From Archangium lansingense (GTDB lineage: Bacteria; Myxococcota; Myxococcia; Myxococcales; Myxococcaceae), in assembly GCF_026626635.1 (NCBI RefSeq), contig NZ_JAPNKA010000001.1:11640501-11704500 (forward strand): 64,000 nucleotides of DNA. The letters are read 5' to 3'. The notes beneath the pieces are model-generated. The model did no database searches, was not told where the DNA came from, and worked only from the letters and a program-made list of their open reading frames with translations. Below are positions 24,448-34,629 of the stretch, piece after piece. The translations under genes were made by a program, and so were the position numbers. The first letter of the stretch is position 1. The number at the start of each line of letters is the position of its first letter.

Positions 24448-25998
24448 ATGGCATCCACCGGCCGGATCTCCGGTCTCCTGCTTCCTCTCTTCTCCCTCCG
24501 CTCGAAGAACGACTTCGGTATCGGCGACTTCGGCGGGTTCGACGGCCTCTTCCAGTGGATGGAGGCGGCGCGCCAGCGCCTGCTGATGCTGCTGCCGCTC
24601 CTTCCCACGTCCCCGGGCGACCCCAGCCCCTACTCCACGCGCTCGGCGTTCGGACTCAACGCGCTCTTCATCAACCTGGAGATGCTGCCCGAGTTCCATG
24701 CCACGGGCGGCGAGGCGGCGCTGTCCGACGAGGAGAAGCGCCTGCTGGCCGAGGCCCGTGCGGCGCCCCGCATCCGCTACGACCTGGTCTTCCGCCTCAA
24801 GGGCGCCGCCTTCCGGAGGGCCTTCGAGCACTTCAACCGCACCGAGTGGCCCCACGCCCCGCGCGCCAAGGAGTTCGACACCTGGCGCAAGCAGCAGGGT
24901 GAATGGCTGGAGAGCTACGCCCTCTACACCGCCATCTCCATGGACCGGCACCAACTGCCCTGGTGGGAGTGGCCGGAGCCGCTGAAGAACCGGAACCCGG
25001 AGGCGCTGAAGGCCGAGTCGGCGCGGCTGGAGCACGAGGTGCGCTATCACGCCTGGCTGCAGTGGGTGGCCGAGGCCCAGTGGAACACGGTGCGCGAACG
25101 GGCCAAGGCGCGGGGCGTCCTCCTGTGCGGAGACGAGCCCTTCATCATCGGCCAGGACAGCTCGGACGTGTGGGCGCACCCGGACATCCTGCGCCGCGAC
25201 GCGCGCCTGGGCGTGCCCCCGGACGCCTTCTCCGCCACGGGCCAGGACTGGGGCCTGCCCTACTTCGACTTCGAGCGGATGGAGAAGGACGACTACCGCT
25301 GGCTCAAGTCGCGCGCCGTCAAGGCGGCCAGCTACTACGACTTGCGCCGGGTGGACCACGCGGTGGGCTACTTCCGCCAGTGGATCCGCGACGAGAAGAC
25401 GCCCCTCGGCCGCTTCATCCCCGAGACCGAGGAGGCCTGGAAGCGCTACGGCGAGAAGAACTTCCGCCTGCTGTCGAAGGACGCGGGCATCGTCGCCGAG
25501 GACCTCGGGGTGATTCCGCCCTTCGTGCGCGCCATCCTCAAGGACCTGGGCCTGCCGGGCTACCGGGTGATGCGCTGGGAGCGCGACGACAACGTCTACC
25601 GCAACCCGCACGACTTCCCCGCCGTGTCGCTCGTCACCACCGGCACCCATGACACCGAGCCCGTGGCCGACTGGTGGGAGAACGCAGCCAACGACCAGGA
25701 ACGTCTGGCCATCGCACACGTCTATCCCGAGTTCCAGGGCATCGGCGTCACGCGCGAGTTCACCCCCGAACTCCACCGGGCCATGCTCGCCGCCGCGCTC
25801 AACTCGGGGAGCGACCTGTGCGTGCTGCCCTGGCAGGACGTGCTCGGCACGCGCGACCGCATCAACCTGCCGGGCTCTATGAGCGACGCCAACTGGTCCT
25901 ACCGCATGAGCCAGAACGTCGAGGACCTGCTCACCACCGAGGAGACGCGCACGGCCGCTGAGCGGCTGGGGCTCCTCACCGCCTCGGCCCGCCGCTAG
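24448..25998 (+). CDS. malQ: 4-alpha-glucanotransferase (amylomaltase)
   Basis: GH77 enzyme that transfers alpha-1,4-glucan segments in glycogen/maltodextrin metabolism. The 516 residues include the family landmarks LLPTSPGDPSPYSTRSAFGL near the N-terminus, RRVDHAVGYFRQW (nucleophile region, about 300), GIVAEDLGVIPPF (acid/base Glu, about 350) and TTGTHDTEPVADWW (about 400). It resembles the short bacterial/plant form rather than the longer E. coli MalQ. ATG 24448 is chosen; an in-frame GTG at 24427 has GAGGG only 3 nt upstream. No other glycogen genes are adjacent. Confidence 0.92.
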   Translation: MASTGRISGLLLPLFSLRSKNDFGIGDFGGFDGLFQWMEAARQRLLMLLPLLPTSPGDPSPYSTRSAFGLNALFINLEMLPEFHATGGEAALSDEEKRLLAEARAAPRIRYDLVFRLKGAAFRRAFEHFNRTEWPHAPRAKEFDTWRKQQGEWLESYALYTAISMDRHQLPWWEWPEPLKNRNPEALKAESARLEHEVRYHAWLQWVAEAQWNTVRERAKARGVLLCGDEPFIIGQDSSDVWAHPDILRRDARLGVPPDAFSATGQDWGLPYFDFERMEKDDYRWLKSRAVKAASYYDLRRVDHAVGYFRQWIRDEKTPLGRFIPETEEAWKRYGEKNFRLLSKDAGIVAEDLGVIPPFVRAILKDLGLPGYRVMRWERDDNVYRNPHDFPAVSLVTTGTHDTEPVADWWENAANDQERLAIAHVYPEFQGIGVTREFTPELHRAMLAAALNSGSDLCVLPWQDVLGTRDRINLPGSMSDANWSYRMSQNVEDLLTTEETRTAAERLGLLTASARR

Positions 25999-26066
25999 GC
26001 GCGCCACCGGCCCGGGCTTCTCTTCTCATGGGGGCCCGGTGCCGCGTCCGTTGCGCGTGTCCCGCT

Positions 26067-26429
26067 CTAGTCCTTCGGCTCGATGCACTTCACCTGGCCG
26101 GGGAAGCCGTCGAAGATGGCGCACTCCTGCCCTTGCTTCGCACACTCGAGCTTCTGGCACACGTCCAGAGGGAGGCACAGCGCGGGAGAACGGCCGTACT
26201 CGAAGAACACCTCCAGGCAGTACAGGGGGTCCGTGTCTTCCGCCGGGGGACTGAGGAGTGCCGGATCAGGACAGCCGAGGGTGGTGCAGTACTGGAGTCC
26301 GATCCTTGGATCCGAATGACCCAGCTTCGCACCTTCCTTGACGTGTACGATCTCGTCCTCGCTCACACCACAGGAGGTGAGCACCACCAGCGCCGCCGCC
26401 CCCAGGAATCCTCTGATTGGCCATGGCAT
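26067..26429 (-). CDS. Small Cys-rich lipoprotein of unknown function
   Basis: 120 residues with a lipoprotein signal (FLGAAALVVLTSC, Cys about 20). The mature part has eight further cysteines spread evenly (for example LQYCTTLGCPD, DVCQKLECAKQGQECA), suggesting disulfides outside the cytoplasm. I do not recognise a family. The ATG at 26429 starts the protein just before the signal peptide. It is divergent from the TamA-like gene across 164 bp and convergent with malQ. Confidence 0.65.
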   Translation of the reverse strand: MPWPIRGFLGAAALVVLTSCGVSEDEIVHVKEGAKLGHSDPRIGLQYCTTLGCPDPALLSPPAEDTDPLYCLEVFFEYGRSPALCLPLDVCQKLECAKQGQECAIFDGFPGQVKCIEPKD

Positions 26430-26593
26430 ACGGCCCCACTCTGGAGCAGCCGGGCCCGGGATGCACGTGCCGAGCGCACGCTGGCGCGCGCCAGCGGACA
26501 GAGGCTCCTCTCCAAGGAGCACCAAATGTCCGCTGGCAGAGAAGCCCTACACCGGGGGGATGCATCGGCGGCCTTCCGGGCTATGTATCCTGG

Positions 26594-28903
26594 GTGGACG
26601 TCGCGGCCCCTCTCCTTCGCCAGTTCCTCCTCGTCACCAGCCTCCTCCTCCTCGCCACTGGGTGTAGCACCCCCGCGGGCGCCACCCGGCCGGACCAGCC
26701 CAAGGTCGTGGACCTGAAGATCGAGGGCGCCGATGAGGTCAGCGCCTCCGACATCAAGGAGAAGATCGTCACCAGCGAGACGCCCTGGTGGGAGCCGCTC
26801 AACCCCTTCGTGGGCCCCAGCTACTTCGACGAGAACGCGTGGCAGGCGGACCTGCGGCGCATCAAGCGCTACTACCAGTCACAGGGCTACTACCAGGTGC
26901 AGCTCGAGTCGGAACAGCTCGAGGACACGGTGGTGCGCAAGGGGGGCGATGGCGTCGCGCTCCGGGTCAAGGTGCGGACGGAGGGGCAACCCACCCGGGT
27001 CGGCGTCTTCGAGGTGAAGGGGATGGAGGAGCTGCCCCAGGAGCAGCGCTCGCGGGTGCTGGCGGAGCTGCCGCTGGAGCCCGCGCAGGAGGGCAAGGAG
27101 CCGAGGATCTTCCGCGAGGGGGCCTGGGAGGAAACGAAGGCGCTGATGCAGCAGCGCCTGCGCGAACTGGGCTACGCCGAGGCGGAGGTCAGCGGCGAGG
27201 TGCAGGTGGACCTGGCCACGAACGAGGCGAAGGTACTCCTGGAGGTGAAGCCGGGCCTGCGCTACCGCTTCGGCAACATCTTCGTGGCCACGGACGCCAA
27301 CCCGCAGGTGAAGCCGCGGCGCATCATCGAGCAGGCGCAGGGAGCCATCCGCAAGGGCGAGTGGTTCAGCGAGACGGCGCTGTCCGAGGCCCAGGCACGC
27401 ATCTTCCGCATGGGCGTCTTCGGCGCGGTGAAGGTCAACCGCGGCGCGCCGGACCGGGAGGCCCGGACGGTGCCGGTGGTGGTGGACGTCCGAGAGGCCC
27501 CCTTCCGCTCCATCCGCCTGGGTGGCGGCATCGGCCTGGACTCGGCCCGGCAGGAAGTGCGCGCGGTGGGCGAGTGGACGGACCGCAACTTCTTCGGCGG
27601 CCTGCGCCGGCTCACCGTGGGCGGCCGAGTGGGCTATGCCTTCATCCCCACCCTGGGCGCTGCCTTCGATCAGGTCGACACGGATGGAGACGGCGAGGCG
27701 GACGCGCCCAACCTCAGCACCCCGCACGGCCTCGTGTTCGAGCTGTCCACCGAGTTCGAGCAGCCGCGCTTCCTCGCTCGGGACCTGCGACTGCAGACAA
27801 CCCTCACCGCGGAGCGGGGACTGGAGCAGGCGTACAACTACATCGGCGGGCGCCTCCGCGGCGGCGTCATCTGGCAGCCCATTCCGCAGTTCTCCCTCTT
27901 CCCCAGCTACAACCTGGAGATCTACCGGCTCCAGGGCCAGCGGGGCCCGCAGGACCAGACGACCGTCCCGCCCCTCGTGCTGGGCTGCCCGGCGGGCACG
28001 AGCCTGGAGGACACCTGCAACATCTCGGTGAGCTACTTCGAGCAGGTGGCGGAGTGGGACCGCCGCGATGACCCCATCGCGCCGAGGAAGGGCTTCTACA
28101 CCGCGCTGTCGCTACAGGAGGGAGGCGGCCCCCTCCAGGGCGACTACACCTTCCTGCGCGTGCTGCCGGACGTGCGCGGCTATTACACGTTCGGCCCCAA
28201 GGAGCGCTTCACCCTGGCGGCGAGGCTGCGGATGGGCACCCTCCTCAGCCCCGTCATCACCAACGAGGCGGGCGAGCGCATCCGGCAGGAGAGCGCCATC
28301 GTCAACCGCTTCTTCGCGGGCGGCGGAGCCTCCATGCGAGGCTTCAACAGCCGGCGGCTCGCGCCCATGAACAAGGTCAGCGATGACGAGCTCCTGTCGC
28401 CCACGGACCGGGTCGTCCCCATCGGCGGCAACAGCCTCGTCGAGACGTCCGTGGAGCTGCGCCTCAAGGTGGTCGGAAACCTGTCCCTCGCCCTCTTCCA
28501 CGACAGCGGCCTCGTGGGCGCCGACCCGCTGAACTTCGGGCCCCGGCAGACCAACGTCCGCAAGGAGAGCAGCCGGATCTTCGGGGACTATCACTACCAG
28601 GCAGTAGGGCTCGGCCTGCGTTACCTCACCATCGTCGGGCCGCTGCGGCTGGACATTGCCCGGAGGTTGAACATTGGCCGGCCCCTGCCCATCTTCGACC
28701 CTGCGACCGGCGGCGCCACCACCCTCGGGGGATGGGGGGACTGCTTCGGACTCGGAATCACACAGAAAACCATCCAGGTCCCTGTAAACCCCAGGAATCC
28801 CAATGGCCCCACGGAGCCCCGGGTCGTCAACGTGACGAAAGAATATGCGGGAGCCCCGGAAGGTTACTGCACGTTCTTCCTCTCGATTGGAGAGGCATTT
28901 TGA
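26594..28903 (+). CDS. TamA/BamA-like outer membrane assembly protein with lipobox
   Basis: 769 residues. After the signal come POTRA-like repeats (about 30-330; FEVKGMEELPQEQRSRV, PGLRYRFGNIFVATDANPQV) and then a C-terminal beta-barrel of the Omp85 surface-antigen type (about 340-769). Barrel features include FRSIRLGGGIGLDS, VAEWDRRDDPIAPRKGFY, the lid-loop type MRGFNSRRLAP, and a final strand ending in Phe. With the downstream TamB it should form a translocation/assembly module for outer-membrane proteins. The signal ends in a lipobox (LLLLATGC), unusual for a barrel protein. The start is taken as GTG 26594, immediately before the hydrophobic signal; no strong ribosome site is seen. Confidence 0.8.
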   Translation: MDVAAPLLRQFLLVTSLLLLATGCSTPAGATRPDQPKVVDLKIEGADEVSASDIKEKIVTSETPWWEPLNPFVGPSYFDENAWQADLRRIKRYYQSQGYYQVQLESEQLEDTVVRKGGDGVALRVKVRTEGQPTRVGVFEVKGMEELPQEQRSRVLAELPLEPAQEGKEPRIFREGAWEETKALMQQRLRELGYAEAEVSGEVQVDLATNEAKVLLEVKPGLRYRFGNIFVATDANPQVKPRRIIEQAQGAIRKGEWFSETALSEAQARIFRMGVFGAVKVNRGAPDREARTVPVVVDVREAPFRSIRLGGGIGLDSARQEVRAVGEWTDRNFFGGLRRLTVGGRVGYAFIPTLGAAFDQVDTDGDGEADAPNLSTPHGLVFELSTEFEQPRFLARDLRLQTTLTAERGLEQAYNYIGGRLRGGVIWQPIPQFSLFPSYNLEIYRLQGQRGPQDQTTVPPLVLGCPAGTSLEDTCNISVSYFEQVAEWDRRDDPIAPRKGFYTALSLQEGGGPLQGDYTFLRVLPDVRGYYTFGPKERFTLAARLRMGTLLSPVITNEAGERIRQESAIVNRFFAGGGASMRGFNSRRLAPMNKVSDDELLSPTDRVVPIGGNSLVETSVELRLKVVGNLSLALFHDSGLVGADPLNFGPRQTNVRKESSRIFGDYHYQAVGLGLRYLTIVGPLRLDIARRLNIGRPLPIFDPATGGATTLGGWGDCFGLGITQKTIQVPVNPRNPNGPTEPRVVNVTKEYAGAPEGYCTFFLSIGEAF

Positions 28904-31900
28904 GTACCGGCAACGAATCCACGCCTGAAGCCCGTCCCCCATCCTCGCCGCCCCGGAAGCACCGGGGCCGCTGGCTGCTCTGGGGCCTGCTCGGGCTCCT
29001 CGGACTGGTGCTGGTGCTCGTAGCCGGCGCGCTCATCTATCTGACCGGGCCCGCTGGCGAGGCCCGCCTCCAGGCCCTCGTCGTCCAGCAGGCGAACGAG
29101 CAGCTCTCGGGCAAGCTCGAGGTGGGTGGACTCGACCTGGGCCTGCGCTCCGTCGTCCTCACCGGCCTGAAGCTGTACGACCCCGAGGGCGAGCTGGTGG
29201 CAGAGGTGGACCGGGTGGAGGCGCGATTGGCGCTCGCCCCGCTGCTGCGCAAGCACGTGGTGCTCAGCTCCGCGCGCGTGGAGCAGCCCCACCTCTACCT
29301 CCACCAGGACGAGCGCGGTCTCAACCTCTCGCGCGCCATCGAGCCCCGACAGCCCAAGCCGGAGGACCCCAACGCCCCACGCGGCACCCTGCGCTTCACC
29401 CTCGAGGAGCTCCAGCTCGTGGATGGCTCCGTCGACTACGTGATGCAGTCGCCCGAGGGAAACCGCGAGGTGCGCCTGGATGACCTGGATGCCTCGGGTG
29501 CAGCCTCCTGGGCCTCGGCCACCGAGGCGCTCGACGCGAAGCTCGACGCCACGGCCAGCCTTGGCCGTCCCGTGGCGGGCCCGGTGCGGCTGGCACTGAA
29601 GGCCTGGGGCGAGGAAGGCAAGCTGAACGCCGACGTGGACATGAGCGCCCCAGGGCTCGGACTGCGGGCAACCGGCGCGCTGGAGGGCGAGAAGCAGGCG
29701 CGCGTCGAGGTGAAGCAGCTCACCCTCGCCCCGGAGACGGCACGCGCCGTCCTGCCCTCCTACCCGGTGGCCGCGCCCGTCACCCTCTCGGGCACCGTGG
29801 CCCAGGCGGGCAACACGGTGCGGGTGGACCTGGATGCGCAGGCCGCGGACGGCACCGCCGAGGTGGAGGGCGCACTGGATATAGAGCAGCTCCGCACCGA
29901 CGGCCTCACTGCCCGCGTGCGCCAGTTGGACCTGGCCAGGCTGCTGGGCGGAGGACCGAGCACCGTGCTCGCCGCGGACCTGCACGTGACGGGTGGCGGC
30001 AAGAGCCTGGACACCCTGGATGGCACGGTGGACCTCACCATGCCGCCCTCGCAGGTCGGAGGCCGGACGCTCGGACCGGTGGAGCTGCATGCGAACGCGA
30101 AGCAGGGACGCTTCGAGCTCTCCCAGCTCCAGGCCCAAGCCCCCGGCGCAAGCCTCACCGCACGAGGGGGTGGCACCCAGGAGGACATGCGGCTCGAGGG
30201 CCGGCTCGTGGCCTCCGACTTGGACACCTTCGCCAACACCGTGGGCCGGCTGGGCGACAACCAGCCCCTGCCCCTGTCGGGCCGCGGCGCCCTGGACTTC
30301 ACCGTGTCCGGCCCCGTCCGCCATCCCGCCGCCAGCCTCAAGGGCGGCTTCGACACCCTCGCCTGGGCGGAGACGTCCGTGGAGGGCCTCACGCTCGACG
30401 CCCGCGTGCCGGACGTCACCCAGCCCCTCACCACGGATGCCACGCTGAAGGCCACGAAGCTGAGCGCCGGCGGCCGCACCTACGAGGACCTGAACGCCTC
30501 ACTCGTCACCCGCGGCCGCGCCCTCGAGGCCACCGTGAGTACCGGCGGCAGCACGGACCTCCTCGTGTCTCTGAAGGGCACCGTGGACAAGGACAACCAG
30601 GGCCTCGGACTCGACGCCCTCACCCTGCGCTACCCCGAAGCGGGCTGGGCGCTCCAGCGCCCCACCCACCTGGGCTGGGGCAATGGCCGCGTGGAGGTGG
30701 CCACGGAGAAGGAGCCCCTCACCCTCACCTCCGGTCCTCAGTCTCTCTCGCTGGCCCTGCAGATGGAAGGCGAGCGCATCAACGCGCGCACCGACCTGCG
30801 CGAGTTCGACCTCGGGCGGCTGCCCAAGGCCTTCCTGCCTGAGACCCTCGACGTGGACGGCCAGCTCTCCGGCAGCGTGGCGGTGAGCGGACGCATGGCT
30901 CGACCAGACGCCATCGTGGACCTCACCCTGCGCGGCGGCCGCTACCAGCAGTACGAGGACCTGGGCTTCGACCTGCAGGGCCGCTACGTGCGGGACCGCG
31001 CCACCGGCACCTTCGCAGCCAACGCTCCCGCGGGCCGCGTCTCCGCGAAGTACGACGTGCCCGTGCAGGCGCTGATGCAGCACCGCCGCGAGCCCGTGGA
31101 CCTGGAGCTCACCCTGGACCATGTGGACATCGGCCCCGCGCTGCGCATGGCCGGACAGCCCGAGTCCGCCACTGGCTTGCTCTCCGGCAGCATGACGCTC
31201 AAGGGGATGGCGAATGATCCGCGCCTGCAGCTTTCGCTGAAGGGCTCGGGGCTGCGCTACTGGGGTGTGCCGCCCCAGCAGCCTCCGCCGGTGGTGCTCG
31301 CTCCGGGCTCACTGCCTCCCAAGCTGCGTGGTGAGCCGCTCGGCTTCGAGCTCACCGCCCGCTCCGATGACAAGGACGGCACGCTCAGCGCGAGCCTGGA
31401 TTTGCACGGCATTGGCTCGAGGGCCACTGCCTCCCTCGCAACCCCTTTCACGCTCGGCCAACTGCTGACGAGCCCTCCCACGGCGGCCCAGGTGTTGGAA
31501 ACGCCGATGCGCGAGCTGCGGGCTGAGTTGAGCGAGCTGCCCCTGGGCCTGCTGTCGCAACTGGGCCTGGCTGAACGCGCGGGCGGCATGCTGTCGATGA
31601 CGGCCAGCCTCACCGGCCCCCTGTTGGCGCCCGTGGGCGAGGTGAAGATGGAGGCGCGGCGGGCCACGGTGAATGGCCTCCACCCCCTCGATGGCAACCT
31701 CGCGCTGAACACGGACAAGGACTCGGTGAAGCTCCAGCTCGTCGCGCGGCGCGAGAGCACACTCCTGGCGCAGGTGGACGCCCACGTCGAGGCGCCCATC
31801 GCCGCGCTGCAGGACCAGGAGGTGGTGGGCCATGTGCCCTTCACGCTCGCGCTCCGGGCCGGCCCCATCTCGCAGCGTGAGCTGATGGGCCTGGCCGAGT

Positions 31901-33639
31901 CCTCCGGTTCCCTGAACAGAGCAGGCACGGTCTGCCGGACCGAAGATGAGGACTCCCGAAGCTCCGACATTCAGAACGTCCTCTCCCTGAATCTGCGGGC
32001 GCGCGGCACGCTGGCGGACCCCCAGGTGGACCTCAACGCCGGCGTGCAGAACATCGGCCTGAGTCAGATTGGCCTCGGCCAGGCGCGCCTGCACTACACC
32101 TATGGCGATGCCCGCTCCGTGTTCAATGCGCTGCTCTCCGCCCCCAAGGGCGGCACGCTGGTGGCGAAGGGAGAGGCGAAGCAAGACCTGTCCCTGCCCG
32201 CGCTGCGCCGGGGCGTGGACTTCTCCCGGATGCCGCTGGAAGTGGACGTGGACGCGCACCAGTTCGAGCTGTCCTTCCTCTCTGGCTCGCAGCTGCCCAT
32301 GGTGCGCTCCATCGGCGGCGTGCTGCGGATGGAGAAGGTGCACGTGGGCGGCACCGTCGGAGCCCTCACCTACCGGGGCACGCTCGAGTGGGAGAAGGGC
32401 CGGCTCGCCCTGGAGGGCATGGGCGACTACCAGGACGTGCACGTGGCGCTCGACGTCACCGACAAGCACCTGTTCCTCTCCGACCTCTCCGCGAGCAGCG
32501 GCGGCGGCTCCTTGAAGTTCACGGCCCAGGCGAACCGCACATCACCGGGCGCGTACTCCCTCACCGGCGAGGGCACCCTCAACGACTTCCCCCTCGTCTT
32601 CGAGGACCAGCTTCTGGCGCTCCTGCGCATGCGCACCCAGTTCAAGGGTGAGGTGTCCAGCGAGCACATCAACCTGCGCAACGTCACCATTCCCGAGGCC
32701 CACATCCTCCTGCCCGAGGCCAAGCGCAAGGACCTGCAGCCGCTGGACCGGCCCGAGGGCATTGTCCTGGTGTGCAACGGGACGCCGATGAAAGCGCCTC
32801 GGCGCAAGCGGACCACCCCTCCGCCTGACGCGACCAGCCCGGGGACGGCAACGGGAGGCGCGGGCCCGGGCGTTGAGGACGGGGAGCCGCAGCGCAAGTA
32901 CACCCTCATCGTGAATGCGCCGAAGAACCTCTGGGTGCAGGGCTCGGACGTCAACACGGAGCTCGGCATGTCGGAGGACTTCCGCATCGAATACGCGGAC
33001 ACCACCTCCATCTACGGCGAGGTGCGCGTGCTGCGTGGCGAGGTGGAGGTGCTCGGCCGGCGCCTCACCGTCCAGAACTCCAGCCAGGTGCGCTTCACCG
33101 GCCCGGCGGCCATGCCTTACATCAACGCCACCGCCGAGTACGACAACGAGCGCGCGGGCGTGAAGGTATTCGTCACCGTGCGCGGCCAGGGCAAGGAGTT
33201 CACCATCAAGCCCACCAGCGAGCCGCCACTGCCGGAGACAGAGATTTACACGCTGCTGGCCACGGGCCGACGCACGCTCAAGGCGGGCTCGGGCGCGTCG
33301 ATGAACCAAGAGCAGGTAGCGTCGGTGCTGGGCTCGGCGCTGGCCTCACAGGCGCGCAAGGCGCTGGCCGCGAAGCTGCCGCTGGACGTGTTCACCATCG
33401 AGGCCGGTGAGGAGGGCCTGGCGGGAACGCGGCTGGAGGTGGGCACCTACCTCACGGACGACCTGTACCTGGGCTACACCGGCCGCCTGGGCGCCGCGCA
33501 GAACCAGCCCAGCACCCGGCGCCAGAACAACAACGCCGTGCGGCTGGAGTACCAGTTCAGCCCGCAGTGGAGCGTCGAAGGCGAGTACGGAGACGCTCAG
33601 CAGGGCGGCGCGGACGTCATCTGGAGCAAGGACTACTGA
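28900..33639 (+). CDS. tamB: TamB-like translocation/assembly module protein (DUF490)
   Basis: 1579 residues: an N-terminal inner-membrane anchor (LLWGLLGLLGLVLVLVAGAL, about 25-45), a very long beta-rich periplasmic body with repeated AsmA-like units, and a C-terminal TamB domain (about 1360-1579; YTLIVNAPKNLWVQGSDVNT, RGEVEVLGRRLTVQNSSQV, LPLDVFTIE). It should bridge the envelope and move lipids or assist barrel assembly with the preceding TamA-like protein. The start is TTG at 28900, overlapping the tamA-like stop by 4 nt (TTGA), with GAGAGG just upstream; coupling is therefore clear. The length exceeds E. coli TamB (about 1260). Confidence 0.87.
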   Translation: MSTGNESTPEARPPSSPPRKHRGRWLLWGLLGLLGLVLVLVAGALIYLTGPAGEARLQALVVQQANEQLSGKLEVGGLDLGLRSVVLTGLKLYDPEGELVAEVDRVEARLALAPLLRKHVVLSSARVEQPHLYLHQDERGLNLSRAIEPRQPKPEDPNAPRGTLRFTLEELQLVDGSVDYVMQSPEGNREVRLDDLDASGAASWASATEALDAKLDATASLGRPVAGPVRLALKAWGEEGKLNADVDMSAPGLGLRATGALEGEKQARVEVKQLTLAPETARAVLPSYPVAAPVTLSGTVAQAGNTVRVDLDAQAADGTAEVEGALDIEQLRTDGLTARVRQLDLARLLGGGPSTVLAADLHVTGGGKSLDTLDGTVDLTMPPSQVGGRTLGPVELHANAKQGRFELSQLQAQAPGASLTARGGGTQEDMRLEGRLVASDLDTFANTVGRLGDNQPLPLSGRGALDFTVSGPVRHPAASLKGGFDTLAWAETSVEGLTLDARVPDVTQPLTTDATLKATKLSAGGRTYEDLNASLVTRGRALEATVSTGGSTDLLVSLKGTVDKDNQGLGLDALTLRYPEAGWALQRPTHLGWGNGRVEVATEKEPLTLTSGPQSLSLALQMEGERINARTDLREFDLGRLPKAFLPETLDVDGQLSGSVAVSGRMARPDAIVDLTLRGGRYQQYEDLGFDLQGRYVRDRATGTFAANAPAGRVSAKYDVPVQALMQHRREPVDLELTLDHVDIGPALRMAGQPESATGLLSGSMTLKGMANDPRLQLSLKGSGLRYWGVPPQQPPPVVLAPGSLPPKLRGEPLGFELTARSDDKDGTLSASLDLHGIGSRATASLATPFTLGQLLTSPPTAAQVLETPMRELRAELSELPLGLLSQLGLAERAGGMLSMTASLTGPLLAPVGEVKMEARRATVNGLHPLDGNLALNTDKDSVKLQLVARRESTLLAQVDAHVEAPIAALQDQEVVGHVPFTLALRAGPISQRELMGLAESSGSLNRAGTVCRTEDEDSRSSDIQNVLSLNLRARGTLADPQVDLNAGVQNIGLSQIGLGQARLHYTYGDARSVFNALLSAPKGGTLVAKGEAKQDLSLPALRRGVDFSRMPLEVDVDAHQFELSFLSGSQLPMVRSIGGVLRMEKVHVGGTVGALTYRGTLEWEKGRLALEGMGDYQDVHVALDVTDKHLFLSDLSASSGGGSLKFTAQANRTSPGAYSLTGEGTLNDFPLVFEDQLLALLRMRTQFKGEVSSEHINLRNVTIPEAHILLPEAKRKDLQPLDRPEGIVLVCNGTPMKAPRRKRTTPPPDATSPGTATGGAGPGVEDGEPQRKYTLIVNAPKNLWVQGSDVNTELGMSEDFRIEYADTTSIYGEVRVLRGEVEVLGRRLTVQNSSQVRFTGPAAMPYINATAEYDNERAGVKVFVTVRGQGKEFTIKPTSEPPLPETEIYTLLATGRRTLKAGSGASMNQEQVASVLGSALASQARKALAAKLPLDVFTIEAGEEGLAGTRLEVGTYLTDDLYLGYTGRLGAAQNQPSTRRQNNNAVRLEYQFSPQWSVEGEYGDAQQGGADVIWSKDY

Positions 33640-33673
33640 CGCCTCACGGGTCGCAGGAGTTCAGCATAAGAGG

Positions 33674-34477
33674 CTAGTGCCGTCCCAGCTCCCTGTCCCA
33701 GTCATACAACTGCCCATTCACCGCGTATTTGTCGGCGCTGGAGAGCGACTCGAACTTCTTCGGGGGAAGCGCGGAGAGGCGCTCGCGCAGGAAACCCGGC
33801 TCCCTGAGCACCTCGCGGTTCTGCAAGTCGCGGTTCGCCTCCACCACGACAGGCATCACCCGGAGCACGGCCTCCAGGCACTCCTCTCGGGTCGCGCGAG
33901 CCATGCGCTCCACCGTCAGCGCCAGGTGCTCTTGGACGGAGGCAGGGCCTCCGGGGCACCAGGCCTCCAACGTCTTGCGGTAGATGTCCTCCATGAGTTC
34001 TTCCAGCGTGTAGTTGTCATCGAACGACCAGAACGCGTAGCGCGGGCCCTGGAGCACCTCCCAGAAGCGCAACAGCGAGGCGAGCCGGTTCGCCATACGC
34101 TCAGCACTCCGCGGCGGCGACGGAGACACGGCCTGGTAGAGCGCTCCCCAGGGGGTGCTCAGGCAATAGGACTCGAAGGCGGCCCTCGTGCGCTGGTACT
34201 CCTCCTCCGGAACACTTTCATTCAAGGCCATGAAGACGCTGATGAACATGTGCATCCGCCAGCAAGCGTGGGGCGAGCCGAATTCAGCCCCCGAGTGCAT
34301 CACCAGCACTTCACCGGGCTGCACCTGGCGCATCTGCCGGGGCTGGGGAAAGGCACCGGTCTCGAGGTACTCCCGAGCCCACCACTGGCCCTCGGCTCTC
34401 ACCTTGCGGCGAATGGTGGTGATGGAGCCATGGAGCCACGCTGGAAACTCGAGCACCGGAGACTGTTCCGTGGTCAT
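33674..34477 (-). CDS. Unknown cytosolic protein
   Basis: I do not recognise this 267-residue protein. It has no signal or membrane helix and is rich in aromatic and charged residues, with predicted helices throughout (LLRFWEVLQGPRYAFWSFDD, LEELMEDIYRKTLEAW). It contains WRMHMFISVFMALNESVPEE in the first third. The style resembles myxobacterial accessory proteins, but no motif supports a function. It is convergent with tamB and 152 bp downstream of the spermidine-synthase-like fusion on the same strand. Start ATG 34477. Confidence 0.6.
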   Translation of the reverse strand: MTTEQSPVLEFPAWLHGSITTIRRKVRAEGQWWAREYLETGAFPQPRQMRQVQPGEVLVMHSGAEFGSPHACWRMHMFISVFMALNESVPEEEYQRTRAAFESYCLSTPWGALYQAVSPSPPRSAERMANRLASLLRFWEVLQGPRYAFWSFDDNYTLEELMEDIYRKTLEAWCPGGPASVQEHLALTVERMARATREECLEAVLRVMPVVVEANRDLQNREVLREPGFLRERLSALPPKKFESLSSADKYAVNGQLYDWDRELGRH

Positions 34478-34629
34478 GGCCTCGCGCCGTACTACAGCAG
34501 CCGAGTGCTCCTCAACCGTCAGGCACCTCGCCCGTGTCGAGGGCAGCGGATGTCTCCTGCCCGCTCAACGGCAGTCCCCAGGCAGGTAGACCATCCCCGG
34601 GGCAACTCCTCTTTCCGACTACAAGCAAC

